Source of the DNA: Blastomussa wellsi
Taxonomy: Eukaryota; Cnidaria; Anthozoa; Scleractinia; Plerogyridae
NCBI GenBank assembly: GCA_947652115.1
Contig: OX393570.1
Location: 14,479,968-14,543,967, forward strand
Length of the DNA: 64,000 nt
Direction: 5' to 3'
Part shown: one piece after another, positions 61,960-64,000 of the stretch
Layout of the letters: each line of letters starts with the position of its first letter
How positions within the stretch are numbered: position 1 is the first letter of the stretch
Notes under the pieces: generated by a model
What the model was told of the DNA's origin: nothing
What the model saw: only the letters and a program-made list of their open reading frames with translations
Database searches by the model: none
Made by a program: the position numbers and the translations under genes

Positions 61960-62317
61960 TTTGCTGCCCCTCTTTGCCTTTGGGGCGCTCTTTGTCGGTA
62001 TGTTTTTGGAACTTCTTCAGACGCTCTTGGTCTTCCAGGGGAATGCGCTCATCAAACACATTCTGAATTTCTGCTTGTATTTGTTCCATCATTTTTTCAA
62101 AATCAATTCCCGCAAGTTCTTGTTCTTGCATTTTTTCAAAATCAATTTCCGCTAGTTCTTGTTCTAACGTTGCTGGACCAATTTCCTTTGCATCCATCAG
62201 CAACACATTCCGAATTTCTGCTTTTATTTGTTCTATCATTTTTTCAAATTTTTCTAAATCAATTTCCGGTAGTTCTAAATTCTGCCACGTTTCTGTTCCA
62301 ATTTCCTTTGCAGCCAT
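61934..62317 (-). CDS. Internally repeated acidic coiled-coil protein upstream of the polymerase
   Basis: 127 residues from ATG 62317 (MAAKEIGTETWQNLELPEID). It contains three related helical repeats: EIDLEKFEKMIEQIKAEIRN, AEIDFEKMQEQEL and GIDFEKMMEQIQAEIQNVF, with the linker AKEIG repeated as well. The tail is Lys/Gln-rich. TTATACA lies ~16 nt before the ATG. The frame is intact and overlaps the polymerase start, suggesting co-transcription. Family and role are not recognised; the repeat looks like recent internal duplication. Confidence 0.55.
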   Translation of the reverse strand: MAAKEIGTETWQNLELPEIDLEKFEKMIEQIKAEIRNVLLMDAKEIGPATLEQELAEIDFEKMQEQELAGIDFEKMMEQIQAEIQNVFDERIPLEDQERLKKFQKHTDKERPKGKEGQQNGKHPKNV

Positions 62318-62415
62318 CGGCGACTTTGTATAATGTGCGAGAAAATAATTGAGTTGCTTTCGACAAGTATGCAAATCTCTAACTGCGTGCCTTTTAATAA
62401 CAATTATGTAAATCT

Positions 62416-62706
62416 CTAACTGGTTGACATCAGCTCGTGCAAAACACGTTCAAAAATTTTCTTTGCATTTTTTTGTTTGCGAATAAGCTGCTGTCTAAGC
62501 TTGTTCCCGCCGCAAGCAAGACATAAACGGTAATCACACAAAACTCCAACGCCGCAGCTGCGGCATGGTGCGGGCCTTTGCATTCCTCTTGTCAGCTGAA
62601 AGTTATGCTGGCCGCAGGATACTCCGACACACCGTTTGCCGCAGTTCTCTTTCCGATTTCGCATCAACCACACGCAGTGGTTTGCTCCGCGTACCATTGT
62701 GTACAT
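62416..62706 (-). CDS. Truncated copy of the Cys-rich protein in the right TIR
   Basis: The first ~89 codons match the left-end gene (MYTMV..., NCGKRCVGVSCGQH, CRSCGVGVLCDYRLCLACGG) to the TIR boundary at 62439. The frame then reads HELMSTS and stops. It is a by-product of the TIR including a gene start and is probably not a functional protein, but it could express the N-terminal zinc module alone. Confidence 0.6.
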   Translation of the reverse strand: MYTMVRGANHCVWLMRNRKENCGKRCVGVSCGQHNFQLTRGMQRPAPCRSCGVGVLCDYRLCLACGGNKLRQQLIRKQKNAKKIFERVLHELMSTS

Positions 62707-63041
62707 GGTGTCGCTTCTTTCTAATTGTCCGAACTGCCAACGGCCAGGGGTTGTCCTTCCACACAAGTAGTATAGCCGGTAGTTAATGAATAATACCTGA
62801 TCATCACCGTTTTAGTTTCCTGTTTTTAAAGCTCCCAACGGCGCAGTTTTGTTTGCATATTTGGTTCCTCATTTGCTGACGTTAGATTTCGCTTTTCCCG
62901 TGGGTGACATTTCGAAATCTCGACTTCGGTGATGAGGAAGCAATGTGCAAACTTGCCGTTTTTCGCCGTTGGGAGCTTTAAAAACGAGAAAATATAACTG
63001 TGGGTATCAGGTGTTATTCATTAACTTCCTGCTATACTACT
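62439..63041 (-). repeat. Right terminal inverted repeat (603 bp)
   Basis: Inverse complement of 48080-48630 with ~50 bp extra, including a second GCTCCCAACGGCG block. It also has the nested foldback: 62766-62807 pairs with 63000-63041. Confidence 0.9.
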
Positions 63042-64000
63042 TCGGATGAATTAAATTCGTCCAAGACATTTTATCCGTCTGGCTAGGACGGATACAATTG
63101 TGATAGCGCGTCTTCAATTTAAACGTCGCACAGCAGACGCATCGAATTTAGGGGCGTATGACGTCATTTCCGTCGACCATGTGCTTCGTAGCTGTGCTTC
63201 GTTTCTAGCGGAGTCGAGTTTGACGTTCTTGTTTCGCGTCTTCGTAGATTGTTGAGTTCTTGACTGTGCTTTTGCGAATTGTTGTCGAATTCTGGACTGT
63301 GCTTCTTCTTTTGTTCGGAGTGTTCTCAGGTAAGTTGCGTTGTATACGTTGTTGTCGAGTCCCTTCAAGTGTTTTTCGATTTTGTCTAACTTTTTTCGCA
63401 GTTGTATTGATTTATTTGGGCTATCACTGGCGAAGATGATTGAAGCTACTTATCAGAACATCGATCAGAAGCCTGCCTACTGCTGGTGTGTTTTCTAGGA
63501 AACAGATGCTGCAATTCGCCCAAGCAACCCACTGATCTCATTATAAAACTCGGCTGCTTTTCATTGGAGATTCAACTTTTGTCCGCGTAGTGTTGTGACG
63601 CTCTACTGTTCAAATCAGCCGTATTGTTATCCAAGAAGAACCTTGTAGCGAAGATTGTACAACTCCTGGTGCGAATATATAACAGCAGATTTCGATCGGT
63701 GCCGTGACAATGTTTGTAATCGTGAATTTTATGTTTGCATTTTAGCTTGCATGTGCGTTTGCTGCGTTAAATTGTTTACATTTGTTGGGCGACAAAGAAA
63801 TGATATTTGTCATACACAGTCTGCGGTACTGCAACTTTGTTATTTGTGAATAGCGGTGTCACGCAATGCAAAAAGCTCCAAATATTGTATTTGTATGGAT
63901 AAATCGGAAAAATCATGTTCATCAACCACAGTTTAATATGTTAAGAGTTTCATAATGATTTTTAAAATGTTGATTTCAGTATTAAAGATAGCTTGAATTT
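63042..64000. other. Right flank of the Polinton-type element, no supported gene
   Basis: It begins with the TCGGA duplication and GAATTAAATTCGTCC, the continuation of the target repeat. AT-rich sequence with only short frames (63114-63368 minus, 63655-63849 plus) follows. I see no domain, splice structure or known repeat. Confidence 0.4.

Larger units (their letters stand above)
48080..63041. mobile_element. Polinton/Maverick-type element with long terminal inverted repeats
   Basis: 14,962 bp. The ends are AGTAGTATAGC and GCTATACTACT. The inverted repeats are 551 bp (left) and 603 bp (right), and TCGGA is duplicated on both sides (48075-48079, 63042-63046). It encodes a family-B DNA polymerase with an N-terminal extension, an rve integrase, a capsid-like protein followed by a packaging-ATPase remnant, and numerous small membrane or coiled-coil proteins. 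Length, the AG...CT termini and this gene set match the Polinton class of self-synthesising virus-like transposons. The duplication is 5 bp instead of the usual 6 bp. Most long genes are frameshifted, so the copy is probably not functional. Confidence 0.92.

Overview
The window is animal genomic DNA. It has spliced host genes with short exons and introns full of repeats, plus many retroelements and DNA transposons. The repeat types (two tRNA-derived SINE families, a 2A-bearing CR1-like LINE, BEL/Pao, DIRS-like, hAT, foldback MITEs and a Polinton-type element) and the divergent SLC4, SLC19 and class E (cAMP-receptor-like) genes best fit an anthozoan cnidarian, probably a stony coral. The species assignment is inference.

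Host genes. (1) 27-1874 (+): a single 3' exon carrying the whole membrane domain of an SLC4-family bicarbonate/anion transporter. (2) 27565 down to 7094 (-): a complete 14-exon gene for a seven-transmembrane receptor related to Dictyostelium cAMP receptors (337 residues). I assembled it exon by exon, and every splice phase closes. Its 20 kb length is mostly introns filled with a CR1-like LINE, a second nested LINE, a hAT element, MITEs, SINEs, and copia and DIRS fragments. (3) 27933-32510 (+): a three-exon SLC19-type folate/thiamine transporter that shares a 367-bp divergent promoter region with the receptor.

Accessory half. From 33 to 40 kb there is a truncated Ty3/gypsy element (-) and a pair of 1.8-kb direct repeats. 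From 41292 to 47754 there is a structurally complete BEL/Pao retrotransposon (identical-length 218-bp LTRs, GGCAA target duplication, primer site and polypurine tract) whose gag-pol is broken. From 48080 to 63041 there is a 14.96-kb Polinton/Maverick-type element. It has 0.55-0.6 kb terminal inverted repeats, a TCGGA target duplication, a family-B DNA polymerase, an rve integrase, a probable major capsid protein, the remnant of a packaging ATPase and about ten accessory virion-type genes.

The Polinton-type element is the most interesting system. Capsid-side genes lie in the left two thirds, with the capsid gene and a coiled-coil membrane-protein gene diverging from a 35-bp palindromic AT-rich promoter. 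The integrase (+) and polymerase (-) converge and overlap by 4 bp. At least five genes have a TATATA motif 2-23 bp before their start codons. Most long genes carry frameshifts or stops, and the ATPase has lost its Walker A half, so this copy is probably dead (or partly mis-assembled). The layout is still readable.
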